A stretch of 64,000 nt of DNA from Sphingomonas piscis (GTDB taxonomy: Bacteria > Pseudomonadota > Alphaproteobacteria > Sphingomonadales > Sphingomonadaceae), in contig NZ_CP049869.1 in NCBI RefSeq assembly GCF_011300455.1, forward strand, positions 496,001 through 560,000. Direction: 5' to 3'. The translations under genes were made by a program, and so were the position numbers. Below, piece after piece: positions 8,999-16,831 of the stretch. A model generated the notes under the pieces. The model was not told the origin of the DNA. It was given only the letters and a program-made list of their open reading frames with translations, and made no database searches. How positions within the stretch are numbered: position 1 is the stretch's first letter; each line of letters opens with the position of its first letter.

Positions 8999-9562
8999 TC
9001 AGCGAAGCCGACGGAGCCCGCCGCCGCCGCTGATTGCCGACGACACCTGCGGATTGCCGACATAGCCGACCTCGCCGCCACCACGAATTGCCGCGTTCAA
9101 GCTTGAACTCGCCCGCACCTTGATCACTCCGCCACCCGAAATGGCAGCCGACGCAGTTCGCGTTTGCACCTGGAGAGCATCGATCACGCCGCCACCCCGG
9201 ATCGCGGCAGCGACATCGCTCTCGGGGGCAAAGCCGCGGGCTACGGCGATCTCGCCACCGCCGGAAATCGCCATGTCCGGCAGGCGCGGTGCTTCGATCA
9301 GGATCTGGAGATCGTAGTTGCGCGGACAACGGTTGTTGCAAGCGGCGATCCGAAGCTGCCCCGAGCGATCGACGCGCATCTGGGTGAAGGCAGAGCTGCC
9401 GGTAAGGATGGTAACCCGTTGGACCGGGCCGGGCCGAACGGTGACTCGGCCGCCGCCCATCAGCTGGATAGAGCGAAAAGCCGGCGTGGCGACACGCTCG
9501 GCACCAGTGGCGGGCACCGACAGTGTCACGACGGCCAGCGTTGTCAGCAATATGTTGCGCAT
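8999..9562 (-). CDS. DUF2807 (head GIN domain) exported protein
   Basis: About 187 residues with a Sec signal peptide (MRNILLTTLAVVTLSVPATGA) and a right-handed repetitive beta architecture: recurring units ISGGGEIAV, IRGGGVIDA, ISGGGVIKV, IRGGGEVGY and a final ISGGGGLRR. This is the pattern of the GIN/DUF2807 family, whose role is unknown but which is usually cell-envelope located. The ATG at 9562 is preceded by a GGAG sequence and starts the signal peptide; an upstream ATG at 9586 would add eight residues. Two BlaI/CopY-type dyads lie just upstream (9589-9618) and probably control it. Confidence 0.85.
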   Translation of the reverse strand: MRNILLTTLAVVTLSVPATGAERVATPAFRSIQLMGGGRVTVRPGPVQRVTILTGSSAFTQMRVDRSGQLRIAACNNRCPRNYDLQILIEAPRLPDMAISGGGEIAVARGFAPESDVAAAIRGGGVIDALQVQTRTASAAISGGGVIKVRASSSLNAAIRGGGEVGYVGNPQVSSAISGGGGLRRLR

Positions 9563-9588
9563 CAGGACGGCTCCTTCATCATTCATGA

Positions 9589-9618
9589 GCTACATCTGTA
9601 GCGCGCTACATTTGTAGC
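9589..9618 (-). promoter_or_regulatory. Two tandem BlaI/MecI/CopY-type operator dyads
   Basis: Two perfect 14-bp palindromes, GCTACATCTGTAGC (9589-9602) and GCTACATTTGTAGC (9605-9618), are 16 bp apart centre to centre. The core TACANNTGTA is the established recognition sequence of BlaI/MecI and CopY winged-helix repressors. They sit immediately upstream of the DUF2807 gene and could also affect the divergent M20 hydrolase gene. No BlaI-like gene is in the window. Confidence 0.7.
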
Positions 9619-9671
9619 TGTCAAGCGGTGCCGGTGTGGTCTTCCCCCGACTGGCGGGCTAGACGCCGGCT

Positions 9672-10880
9672 ATGACGGGCCTAAGCAGCAGCGAGCAACA
9701 CATCACCGACGTGGCCCGTGCCCAGCCCATGCTTGAGCAGGTGCTTGCCTGGTCGGCGGTGAACAGCGGCTCGGGTAACCTCCAAGGCCTCGCGACCATG
9801 GCGGGGATGCTCGGCGACGTCTTTGCCGCGTTGCCCGGCAACCTGCAGCTCATAGATGCAGAGCCGTCGCGCAACGTCGCGGCCAGCGGCAGCGTGGATG
9901 AGGTCGCTTACGGCCGCCATTTGCACCTGCAGGTCCGGCCCGACGCGCCGCTGCAACTGCTGTTCACCGGCCACATGGACACCGTCTACCCGGTCGATCA
10001 CCCGTTCCAGGCAACTCGGTGGTTGGACGACGCGACTCTCAATGGGCCGGGCGTTGCCGACATGAAAGGCGGGCTGGCGGTGATGCTGGCGGCCCTCACC
10101 GCGTTCGAAACGTCGGATCTCGCGGCAAAGGTCGGCTACGAAGTGCTGATCAACAGCGACGAGGAAGTCGGCTCGCTCGGCTCTGCTGCGATGATCGCCG
10201 AGGCGGCGCAGGGCAAACGCGCGGCGCTGACCTATGAACCCTCTGCCTTGCCGGATGGAACGCTTGCTGGGTCGCGGCCGGGCAGCGGCAACTTCTCCTT
10301 TCTTGTCCGCGGCCGCTCAGCCCATGCAGGGCGCAATCCCGACGACGGGCGCAATGCGGTGGTGGCCGCTTCGGAACTGGCGCTCCGGCTGGCGATGTCG
10401 AAGACTCCGGGGCTCAGCATCAATCCGGCCAAGATCGATGGCGGGTCGCCGAACAATGTCGTGCCGGATCTGGCCATTCTGCGCGTCAACATGCGGCCGC
10501 GTACCGGCGACGACCAGGAGATCGCCCAGCGGCTGATCGACAAGGCCGTGGACGAAACGGCGAAGCAGCATGAAGTCTATATCGAAGTGCATGGCGGCTT
10601 CGCGCGGCCGCCCAAGCCGATGACGGGCGAAGCCGAACTGCTGTTCCAGATCGTTCGCAAGGCGGGTGCCGACCTCGGCCAGGCGATCGACTGGCAGCCT
10701 AGCGGCGGCGTGTGCGACGGCAACAATATCGCGGCCTGCGGTGTACCGGTGGTCGACACGATGGGCGTACGCGGCGGCAAGATCCACAGTGAGGAGGAAT
10801 ATCTGATCGTCGAAAGCTTGCCGGAGCGCGCGGCCTTGTCCGCGCTGACCATTGCCCGTCTGGCGAGGGAGGCTCTGTGA
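9672..10880 (+). CDS. M20-family metallohydrolase (deacetylase/carboxypeptidase type)
   Basis: A 402-residue zinc peptidase of the M20/ArgE/DapE/CPG2 family. Visible metal-site motifs are FTGHMDTVYP (His and catalytic Asp), GPGVADMKGGLAVML (bridging Asp), NSDEEVGS (catalytic Glu and ligand Glu), and a C-terminal GVRGGKIHSEEEY (ligand His). The dimerisation lid has the typical GRSAHAG. It overlaps astA by a GTGA junction, so it belongs to the arginine succinyltransferase operon. A role removing the succinyl or another acyl group from an arginine-pathway intermediate is inferred from this context, not shown. Confidence 0.88.
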   Translation: MTGLSSSEQHITDVARAQPMLEQVLAWSAVNSGSGNLQGLATMAGMLGDVFAALPGNLQLIDAEPSRNVAASGSVDEVAYGRHLHLQVRPDAPLQLLFTGHMDTVYPVDHPFQATRWLDDATLNGPGVADMKGGLAVMLAALTAFETSDLAAKVGYEVLINSDEEVGSLGSAAMIAEAAQGKRAALTYEPSALPDGTLAGSRPGSGNFSFLVRGRSAHAGRNPDDGRNAVVAASELALRLAMSKTPGLSINPAKIDGGSPNNVVPDLAILRVNMRPRTGDDQEIAQRLIDKAVDETAKQHEVYIEVHGGFARPPKPMTGEAELLFQIVRKAGADLGQAIDWQPSGGVCDGNNIAACGVPVVDTMGVRGGKIHSEEEYLIVESLPERAALSALTIARLAREAL

Positions 10881-11896
10881 GCTACCGAGTGCGGCCCGCA
10901 ACGGGCGACGACTTCGCCGCCATTTACGAAATGGCGAAGCTGACCGGCGGCGGCTTCACCAACCTGCCGCCGGACCGCGCCACCCTGGTCGAGAAGCTGG
11001 CGCGGTCGGATCGCTCCTTTGCGCGGGAAGAGGACAGCCAAGCGGGTGACCTCTACGTCTTCGTGCTCGAGGATCTCGCGACGGGCCGGGTACGCGGCAC
11101 CTGCCAGGTGTTCGGCCAGGTGGGGACCGAGCACAGCTTCTATTCCTACCACCTCAGCACCCTTACGCAGAGCAGCCCTGAACTGGGCAAGACGTTCCGC
11201 AACCAGATGCTGACGCTGACGACCGACCTTGAGGGCTCGTCCGAGGTCGGCGGGCTGTTCCTCCATCCGCAGGCACGCGCTGGTGGGCTTGGCGCCCTGC
11301 TTGCGCGCAGCCGTTACCTGTTCATCAAGCAGCATCGCGCCCGTTTTGGCGACCGGACCCTGGCGGAGCTTCGGGGCGTGATGGACGAGGCCGGCAATTC
11401 GCCCTTCTGGGACGCGCTTGCGGGCCGCTTTTTCGACATGAGCTTCCCGGAAGCCGACGAGTTCAACGCCATTCACGGCACCCGCTTCATCGCGGACCTG
11501 ATGCCGCGCACGCCCATCTATGTCGCAATGCTTGCCGACAATGCCAAGAACGTCATCGGCCACCCCCACCCGACGGGCCGGGCGGCTTTACGGATGCTGG
11601 AAGAGGAAGGCTTCCACTTCGACCGGTACGTCGACATTTTCGACGGCGGCCCGACGGTAATCGCACCGACCGACCAGATCCGCTCTATCCGCGAAGCCCG
11701 GTTGGACACGGTGGCGGAGATCGGCGACGTCCCCGGCGGAAGGAAGTCCATCCTCTCCGCGGGCCGGCTAACCGGCTTCCGTGCCTGCTGCGCCGGGGTT
11801 CGCCGCGTCGAGCGGCGCGGCGTGGCGATCACGCCGGAGACGGCCGCATTGCTGGAGGTGAACGTGGGCGACCCCCTGTTGGTGGTGCCGCGCTGA
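10877..11896 (+). CDS. astA: Arginine N-succinyltransferase
   Basis: A 339-residue GNAT-like acyltransferase that transfers succinyl from succinyl-CoA to the alpha-amino group of arginine, first step of the AST pathway of arginine catabolism. Family signatures are YRVRPATGDDFAAIYEMAK, GGGFTNLPPDR, EVGGLFLHPQARAGGLGALLARSRYLFI and FWDALAGRFFDMSFPEAD. It starts at GTG overlapping the stop of the hydrolase gene and ends overlapping the astB ATG, so the three genes are translationally coupled. AstC, AstD and AstE are not in this window. Confidence 0.95.
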   Translation: MSYRVRPATGDDFAAIYEMAKLTGGGFTNLPPDRATLVEKLARSDRSFAREEDSQAGDLYVFVLEDLATGRVRGTCQVFGQVGTEHSFYSYHLSTLTQSSPELGKTFRNQMLTLTTDLEGSSEVGGLFLHPQARAGGLGALLARSRYLFIKQHRARFGDRTLAELRGVMDEAGNSPFWDALAGRFFDMSFPEADEFNAIHGTRFIADLMPRTPIYVAMLADNAKNVIGHPHPTGRAALRMLEEEGFHFDRYVDIFDGGPTVIAPTDQIRSIREARLDTVAEIGDVPGGRKSILSAGRLTGFRACCAGVRRVERRGVAITPETAALLEVNVGDPLLVVPR

Positions 11897-13155
11897 TGCC
11901 GATTGTCGAGATCAACTTCGACGGCCTGATCGGGCCAAGTCACAATTATGCTGGTCTCAGTTTCGGCAACCTTGCCGCGATGAAGAACGCCGGCGCCGTG
12001 TCCCAGCCGCGGGCTGCAGCGCTGCAGGGCATCGCCAAGATGCGGTCGAATATCGCCCTGGGTCTGACGCAGGGCATGTTCCTTCCCCATCCAAGGCCGA
12101 ATCGCGCCTGGCTTACGCAGCTATCGACCGACGTGGACAGCGCAAGCTCCGAACTGCTCGCCAATGCCATGTCCGCCTCGCCGATGTGGGCGGCCAATGC
12201 TGCCACCGTCTCCCCTGCCCCGGACACCGCCGACGGGCGTTGCCACCTGACTGTGGCCAATCTGCGGACCATGCCGCACCGCAGCCACGAATGGCCGAAC
12301 ACGCTCGCGCAGCTGCGGCTGGCGTTCGGCAACGAGCAGCACTTCGCGGTGCACGGGCCGGTGCCGCCGGCCTTCGGCGACGAGGGTGCCGCCAACCATA
12401 TGCGGCTCACCCCTTCGCACGAAGCACCGGGCCTGGAGGTCTTTGTCTACGGCGTTGCCGGCGGCGCCTTTCCTGCACGCCAGCATGTCGAGGCGTTCCG
12501 CGCCATCGCCCGGGTGCACAGGCTAAACCCGGAGCGAACCTTGTTCGCGGCACAATCGGAAGAAGCCATCGCTGCCGGCGCGTTTCACAATGATGTGGTG
12601 GCGGTTGCGAACGGGCCGGTGCTGTTCGCCCACGAACAGGCGTTCGCGGACAAGGCGGCCCTGCTCGACACCTGTACGCGGCTGGTTCCGGGCTTCGAAT
12701 ATGTCGAAGTGCCTGCCGCCGAGGTGCCGTTGACCGATGCCATTTCGTCCTACCTCTTCAACGGTCAGCTGGTGACCTTGCCGGGCGGCGAGATGGCTTT
12801 AATCGTTCCGTCCGAAGCGCGGGAGACCGCGTCGGTCTGGGCATGGCTGCAGCGACACCTTGCAGGCAACGGTGCCATCCGCCGGGTCGAGGTGGTGGAC
12901 GTCCGTCAGTCCATGGCCAACGGCGGCGGCCCCGCCTGCCTTCGGCTGCGCGTCGCCTGCGATCCGGCAACGGTGGACCCGAGGTTCCTTGTCGACGACG
13001 CAAAGCTCGACCGGATGGCGGAGGTAGTGGCCAGCCATTGGCCGGAGGAGATTGCCGTGGCGGACTTGGGGCGGTCCAGTCTCATCGAGGCGGTCGAATC
13101 CGCACGGGCGCAGATGCTGGACCTGCTCGACCTGACCCAGCTCGCGTCGGGTTAA
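11896..13155 (+). CDS. astB: N-succinylarginine dihydrolase
   Basis: A 419-residue amidinotransferase-fold enzyme that converts N2-succinylarginine to N2-succinylornithine with release of ammonia and CO2, second step of the AST pathway. Typical sequence blocks include EINFDGLIGPSHNYAGLSFGN, GMFLPHPRPN, the MPHRSHEWPNTLAQLR block, AFGDEGAANHMRL, FHNDVVAVANGPVLF, DVRQSMANGGGPACLRLRV with the catalytic-type Cys. Slightly shorter than the E. coli protein. Last gene of the operon; no clear terminator seen after it. Confidence 0.96.
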   Translation: MPIVEINFDGLIGPSHNYAGLSFGNLAAMKNAGAVSQPRAAALQGIAKMRSNIALGLTQGMFLPHPRPNRAWLTQLSTDVDSASSELLANAMSASPMWAANAATVSPAPDTADGRCHLTVANLRTMPHRSHEWPNTLAQLRLAFGNEQHFAVHGPVPPAFGDEGAANHMRLTPSHEAPGLEVFVYGVAGGAFPARQHVEAFRAIARVHRLNPERTLFAAQSEEAIAAGAFHNDVVAVANGPVLFAHEQAFADKAALLDTCTRLVPGFEYVEVPAAEVPLTDAISSYLFNGQLVTLPGGEMALIVPSEARETASVWAWLQRHLAGNGAIRRVEVVDVRQSMANGGGPACLRLRVACDPATVDPRFLVDDAKLDRMAEVVASHWPEEIAVADLGRSSLIEAVESARAQMLDLLDLTQLASG

Positions 13156-13231
13156 TTTACAAGTAACCATATCCTTTCAGACTTAAATGGCGGAACTCCG
13201 CCACTGGCATGGCGTTTGCTTAATACTTCAC

Positions 13232-13567
13232 ATGCGCAAACGTATCGCCCGTCTGTTCACCATCAAGACCAAGTGGGAGGCGTGGTTTGTCATCTACGCC
13301 ATTGCGCTCGGCGCGATTGAGCGGGGGCGGCACTATATGGAAGTGTATCCGGGCTTCAGCGGCTATCTGCTGGCGTTTGCTTGCACCGGGGTGGTGTTCC
13401 TGGCGGGCGGGAAGTTGCTCGACAGCGTAACTCCGGCGAAGCCCGCCATGGCATTCGGACCGCATGTGGGCGATTTGCGGCGCCGTTACCCGGTCAGTCG
13501 TAGTCGACCCAAAGTGCGCCACGCGCCGAGCGGTTCAACGTCACCGATTTCGCTTCGCAAAGATTGA
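13232..13567 (+). CDS. Small membrane protein, hypothetical
   Basis: Up to 111 residues. The first 75 residues look native: a basic start MRKRIARLFTIKTKWE followed by two hydrophobic helices separated by a short loop (RGRHYMEVYPGFSG). The C-terminal 35 residues are rich in Arg, Pro and Ser and lie antisense to the 3' end of the convergent gene at 13494-13835, so the true stop or frame there is doubtful. No known family. No strong ribosome-binding site precedes the ATG. Confidence 0.5.
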   Translation: MRKRIARLFTIKTKWEAWFVIYAIALGAIERGRHYMEVYPGFSGYLLAFACTGVVFLAGGKLLDSVTPAKPAMAFGPHVGDLRRRYPVSRSRPKVRHAPSGSTSPISLRKD

Positions 13568-13835
13568 CGCCCGGCCAGACTGCGTCGACCCCGCCCGACA
13601 GTTTGGCGCGAATGTCGAAGGCACAATCGGGATCGCTGAAGTCCACCTGACCACGTCCGCCGGATGGCGGCCTGGCGGGCAAGGGCCTCCACTCGGCGGT
13701 TCCGAAGCGACGGATCTCCAGGGTTTCGATGTTGAGCCCGGTCGCATTGACGATCGTAAAATTCGCCGCGCCGGCGGCAAGCGCAGGCGCGGCGACAAAT
13801 GCGAACAAAGCTGCAGGTAACTTCCACCCGGACAT
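13494..13835 (-). CDS. Exported hypothetical protein, 113 residues
   Basis: A short periplasmic or secreted protein: signal peptide MSGWKLPAALFAFVAAPALAAG followed by a soluble domain with two Cys (DPDCAFD and NLCEAKS) that may pair, ending ALWVDYD. No family is recognised with certainty. I chose the ATG at 13835 because it begins the signal peptide; the upstream extension to 13985 is Arg-rich and overlaps another gene. Confidence 0.65.
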   Translation of the reverse strand: MSGWKLPAALFAFVAAPALAAGAANFTIVNATGLNIETLEIRRFGTAEWRPLPARPPSGGRGQVDFSDPDCAFDIRAKLSGGVDAVWPGVNLCEAKSVTLNRSARGALWVDYD

Positions 13836-13872
13836 AGAACGACGTCTACACCGAACGCCGCCGCTGCTCAAT

Positions 13873-14121
13873 TCAGGCGGCGTTGAGCTCCGCATAGCTG
13901 GGCCGAGGGCCGCGAATGAAGGGAGCCGAGCCGGTCCCGACGCGATACGCCTCCTGCAGCGGCAAGGCCGTCGAACAGAACGCACATTCGGCCAGCAGAC
14001 GACCGATCATCCAGTGGGTGCGGCCGCAGCCCGGGCAATGATTCACTTCATTTTCCCGGTACACGGCATGGTAGCCGCGGGCGGCAGGATCGAAGGGGTT
14101 ACGCTCAACAGAACTCAGCAT
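13873..14121 (-). CDS. Small zinc-ribbon-like hypothetical protein
   Basis: About 82 residues (MLSSVERNPFDPAARGYHAVYREN...). A CPGCGRTHWMIGRLLAECAFC segment has two CxxC knuckles separated by about 14 residues, a likely zinc ribbon. I prefer the ATG at 14121, which has an AAGGAAA ribosome-binding sequence 7-8 bases upstream; the frame is open to another ATG at 14259 that would add 46 residues. Function unknown; similar one-domain zinc-ribbon proteins are common in sphingomonads (general knowledge). Confidence 0.6.
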   Translation of the reverse strand: MLSSVERNPFDPAARGYHAVYRENEVNHCPGCGRTHWMIGRLLAECAFCSTALPLQEAYRVGTGSAPFIRGPRPSYAELNAA

Positions 14122-14315
14122 GGTCGTTTCCTTTTCAACCATTTGGAAGGCCCAACGAGCGATGAGTCGTTCGGTTTCAGCGTCGAAGCGGAACGCCTCC
14201 AATCTGTCTCCCAATGGCAACAATCTGTTCCGCTGCGGGACGCTGTGGATATTAACCATCTCTTAGGCATTGCGCGCCAAGCTGCCCGCCAAGGGTGAAA
14301 TCAAGGGTGGGCAGC

Positions 14316-14474
14316 ATGGAGTCAAACGTCCGTTTCTATCGTCGCCGCGCCGCCGAGGAGCGCACGGCTGCCCAGCGCGCAATCACCGAACAGGCCCGAA
14401 GCTGGCACGCCAAGCTGGCCCAGGACTTTGCTGAGCGGGCCGACGCCTGCACGGGAATGGCCCTGACCGCCTGA
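14316..14474 (+). CDS. Small basic hypothetical protein, 52 residues
   Basis: ATG at 14316 with a purine-rich GGGTGGGCAG sequence upstream. The product starts MESNVRFYRRRAAEERTAA and is predicted helical, rich in Arg, Ala and Glu, with the stop at 14472. It is too short for ordinary ORF calling but lies alone in a 300-base gap in the sense direction, and I recall comparable FYRRRAAEE-type short proteins in related genomes. No function can be assigned. Confidence 0.5.
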   Translation: MESNVRFYRRRAAEERTAAQRAITEQARSWHAKLAQDFAERADACTGMALTA

Positions 14475-14559
14475 TACCGCCTCAGGGCTGTACTCGGCGG
14501 AACCTTTTTCCAGTTTCCAGGCGTTCGTTCCGGAACCCAAATGGTTTCGGGAGACGCTG

Positions 14560-15000
14560 ATGCGCCGGTATGCCTACGCCTGGATAACCCTCGCCTTCTT
14601 CCTTGTCTCGTTTGCGCTTCACTGGTTCTTCGGCTGGAAGGCTTATGCGGACGATGCCGCAACGCACGGGCAAGTGCCCCAGATGGCCGAATATCTCAAC
14701 GAGATGGGCCGCGACACGTTCGAGAATTGGCAATCGGAGTTTCTGCAACTGCTGTGGCAGGTCGTCGGTCTCGCTTACTTCCTTTACGTCGGCTCGCCCT
14801 CGTCGAAGGAGAATGACGATCGTGCTGAGGCGAAGCTCGACGCGCTGATCCGAATGGTTGGCGGCGAAGACGCCGAGCAGCTGCTGAAGGATATCGACCA
14901 GCATTACATGCGGACGGACGGCGTGTCGCCGCATGGCCACGACGCGGAGATTGCAAAGGCAGCGGGACGGCATCTGAGCGGGGTGGCGCGGCGAGCCTGA
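14560..15000 (+). CDS. DUF6766-like membrane protein
   Basis: A 146-residue protein with two hydrophobic helices, one at the N-terminus (YAWITLAFFLVSFALHWFFG) and one around residues 65-80 (LQLLWQVVGLAYFLYVG), and a long charged C-terminal tail (SSKENDDRAEAKLDALIRM...). The FALHWFFGWKAY and FENWQSEFLQL segments match the DUF6766 family as I know it; its role is unknown. Same strand as the 55-residue gene that follows. Confidence 0.7.
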   Translation: MRRYAYAWITLAFFLVSFALHWFFGWKAYADDAATHGQVPQMAEYLNEMGRDTFENWQSEFLQLLWQVVGLAYFLYVGSPSSKENDDRAEAKLDALIRMVGGEDAEQLLKDIDQHYMRTDGVSPHGHDAEIAKAAGRHLSGVARRA

Positions 15001-15064
15001 AGCGAGGGCGGCAGGGAACCGGTTGGACTCGCCGAGGATTCTTCACTGTCGAAAGGAGAGGATC

Positions 15065-15232
15065 ATGCCCCGTGAACTGATCGATACCGGAACCGACAAG
15101 CGCTTTGTTCGCCGCGACGAGAACGGCCGCTTCAAAGACATGGTGGATGTTGGTCGCAGCCTGGCAGCCGACCGCCGCCAGCATAGCGACACCAAGACGA
15201 AGAAGGGCGAAGGAGACCGCGGCGACCGTTGA
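15065..15232 (+). CDS. Small charged hypothetical protein, 55 residues
   Basis: MPRELIDTGTDKRFVRRDEN... then a Lys/Asp/Gly-rich tail. A strong AAAGGAGAGG sequence precedes the ATG. The pattern TGTDKRFVRRDENGRFKD is conserved in many alphaproteobacterial short proteins as far as I recall, but no function is known. It is the last gene before the island boundary. Confidence 0.7.
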   Translation: MPRELIDTGTDKRFVRRDENGRFKDMVDVGRSLAADRRQHSDTKTKKGEGDRGDR

Positions 15233-15331
15233 GCGCTGGAGTGGCGGCGCGGAGTGATTCCGCGCCGTCGGACCTGTCGAGCCAGGTGGCGAGCAAGCCT
15301 TTGGCTTCGCACCAGCTCATCGCACAGTCGT

Positions 15332-15350
15332 GCCGTTGCCGTGCAACGGC
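15332..15350. other. Perfect hairpin beside the left island junction
   Basis: An 8-bp perfect stem GCCGTTGC/GCAACGGC with a 3-base loop, 22 bases outside the left attachment core. Before integration this would have lain just 3' of the tRNA-Arg gene, so it may be part of the ancestral tRNA 3' end region. No T-run follows on either strand. Confidence 0.4.
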
Positions 15351-15371
15351 TTGCTTGCGCTCGGTGGTTCG

Positions 15372-15419
15372 AAATGGCGCGCCCGGAACGATTCGAACGT
15401 CCGACCCTCAGATTCGTAG
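15372..15419 (-). repeat. attL: displaced 3' fragment of tRNA-Arg
   Basis: 48 bases identical to 46896-46943 in the same orientation. They cover the tRNA-Arg from the anticodon loop to the encoded CCA plus two flanking bases. At this end the rest of the tRNA is missing, which makes it the left product of site-specific integration into the tRNA 3' end. Confidence 0.93.
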
Positions 15420-15529
15420 TTAGAGGGACAGTTTAAGAGCGGCTCTCTTCAAACCGCTGGAAACTACGGCGGTTCTCCCAATGTTCTGTTCCTAATTACC
15501 CCTTTTTGTTCCTGCAAAATCCTGATAGC

Positions 15530-15551
15530 GTGCTTGCTAGGTGATTGCTGG
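15530..15551 (+). repeat. Candidate arm-type integrase site, left copy
   Basis: Two tandem near-identical decamers, GTGCTTGCTA and GTGATTGCTG, one base apart, lying 110 bases inside attL and directly in front of the integrase ribosome-binding site. The same arrangement recurs at 32734-32755 and 46817-46838 in the same orientation. Occupancy here could repress int. Confidence 0.5.
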
Positions 15552-15559
15552 AGGCTTCA

Positions 15560-16831
15560 ATGGCGGTCGGGAAAATCACGGCTGACGGTATCAAGGCGCT
15601 GGTCAAAAGCGACCGCGACGAGTTCCTTTGGGATGACAAGCTCGCCGGGTTCGGTGCCAAGCTGACGCCCAAGGGGGCGCTGACCTACATTCTCCAATAT
15701 CGTCTCGGCGGGCGCGGTGCCTCGACTAAGCGCTACACCATTGGTGGGCCGAATAAGGGCTGGAAGCCGCACACGGCACGGGAGGAGGCTGAACGGCTGT
15801 CTCGTTTGGTGAGCCAGGGGGAAGACATTGCTACCAAACGGAAGGACTCGCTGATCGCGGCGGAGGAAGCCAAGCGGATCGCGAAAGAGCTGGCCTTTGC
15901 CGACTACGTTGATCGCTTCGCGGAAGGGAAGCTCAAGGCGAAGTGGCCGAAGTCGTGGCGTCAAACGAAGGGCTGTCTCGTCAAGCACGCTGTCAGCCGG
16001 TGGAAGGACAAACCCCTTCCCTCGATTACGAAGGCGGACATCCTCAAGGCACTGTCAGCACTGGATGACATGCCGGCGACCAAGCGGAACCTCTATGCGG
16101 CGCTCTCCTACATGTTCGGCCAAGCGCGTCTGGATGAAGACATTGCCGTCAACCCGATGAGCGGCGTCGAAGCTCCTCCGGTCGTGGCTGAGCGTAGCCA
16201 TACGCTGAACGAGGATGAGTTGCGCTGGCTGTGGCACTCCACCGAAGAACTGCGCGCACCCTACGGCCCGTTGTATCGCCTCTTTGCCCTGCTCGGGCAG
16301 CGCCGAAGCGAGATTGGCGGAATGGACTGGGCGGAACTGAACCGTAAGGCCGGGGAGTGGCATATCCCTGCCGCTCGCGCCAAGAACGGGACAGAGACGA
16401 TCGTTCCCCTGCCCTCCTCCGCTATCGCAATCCTCGACAAAGCCACTGGCAAGGACAAGTGGCCGCGCAACGGGCTGGTGTTCCCGTCCCGTGCAGGAAC
16501 GGCGCCCTCGGGCTTCTCCAAGACCAAGAAGCTGTTGGACGCCAAAATGTCCGAACTGGCGAAGAAGGAGGACGGATCGTTGAGGCCGTGGCGCACTCAC
16601 GATCTGCGCCGCACCCTCGCTACCAACATGCAGTCGATGGGCTTTGCCTTTGAGGTTGTTGAGCATCTACTGAACCACAAGGAAAAGAGCCGTACGGGTA
16701 TCGGCAAGGTCTATCAGACGCACGCCTTCAAGCCTGAAAAGCGGGCTGCCATTGAGCGTTGGGAAGCCGAGTTGCAGCGGATCGCGGCGGGCAAGGACGC
16801 CACGGTCATTCCTCTTGCTCGGATGGCTTAG
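15560..16831 (+). CDS. int: Tyrosine-type site-specific integrase (DUF4102/arm-binding family)
   Basis: A 423-residue P4-like integrase that catalyses integration and excision at the tRNA-Arg 3' end. An N-terminal arm-DNA-binding domain (about residues 1-100, LWDDKLAGFGAKLTPKG...YRLGGRG) is followed by a SAM-like core-binding domain and the catalytic domain. The catalytic set is visible: Arg248 (GQRRSEIGG), His347 and Arg350 (HDLRR), His373 (LLNH) and nucleophile Tyr385 (KVYQTH). ATG at 15560 has GGAGG 7-11 bases upstream. It reads inward from attL; the last 26 bases overlap the convergent gene. Confidence 0.95.
   Translation: MAVGKITADGIKALVKSDRDEFLWDDKLAGFGAKLTPKGALTYILQYRLGGRGASTKRYTIGGPNKGWKPHTAREEAERLSRLVSQGEDIATKRKDSLIAAEEAKRIAKELAFADYVDRFAEGKLKAKWPKSWRQTKGCLVKHAVSRWKDKPLPSITKADILKALSALDDMPATKRNLYAALSYMFGQARLDEDIAVNPMSGVEAPPVVAERSHTLNEDELRWLWHSTEELRAPYGPLYRLFALLGQRRSEIGGMDWAELNRKAGEWHIPAARAKNGTETIVPLPSSAIAILDKATGKDKWPRNGLVFPSRAGTAPSGFSKTKKLLDAKMSELAKKEDGSLRPWRTHDLRRTLATNMQSMGFAFEVVEHLLNHKEKSRTGIGKVYQTHAFKPEKRAAIERWEAELQRIAAGKDATVIPLARMA

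Noticed and set aside
15254..15436. Short frames ending RPERFERPTLRFVV here and at 46591-46947
   Set aside because: They are translations of the antisense tRNA-Arg sequence, a well-known false protein call.
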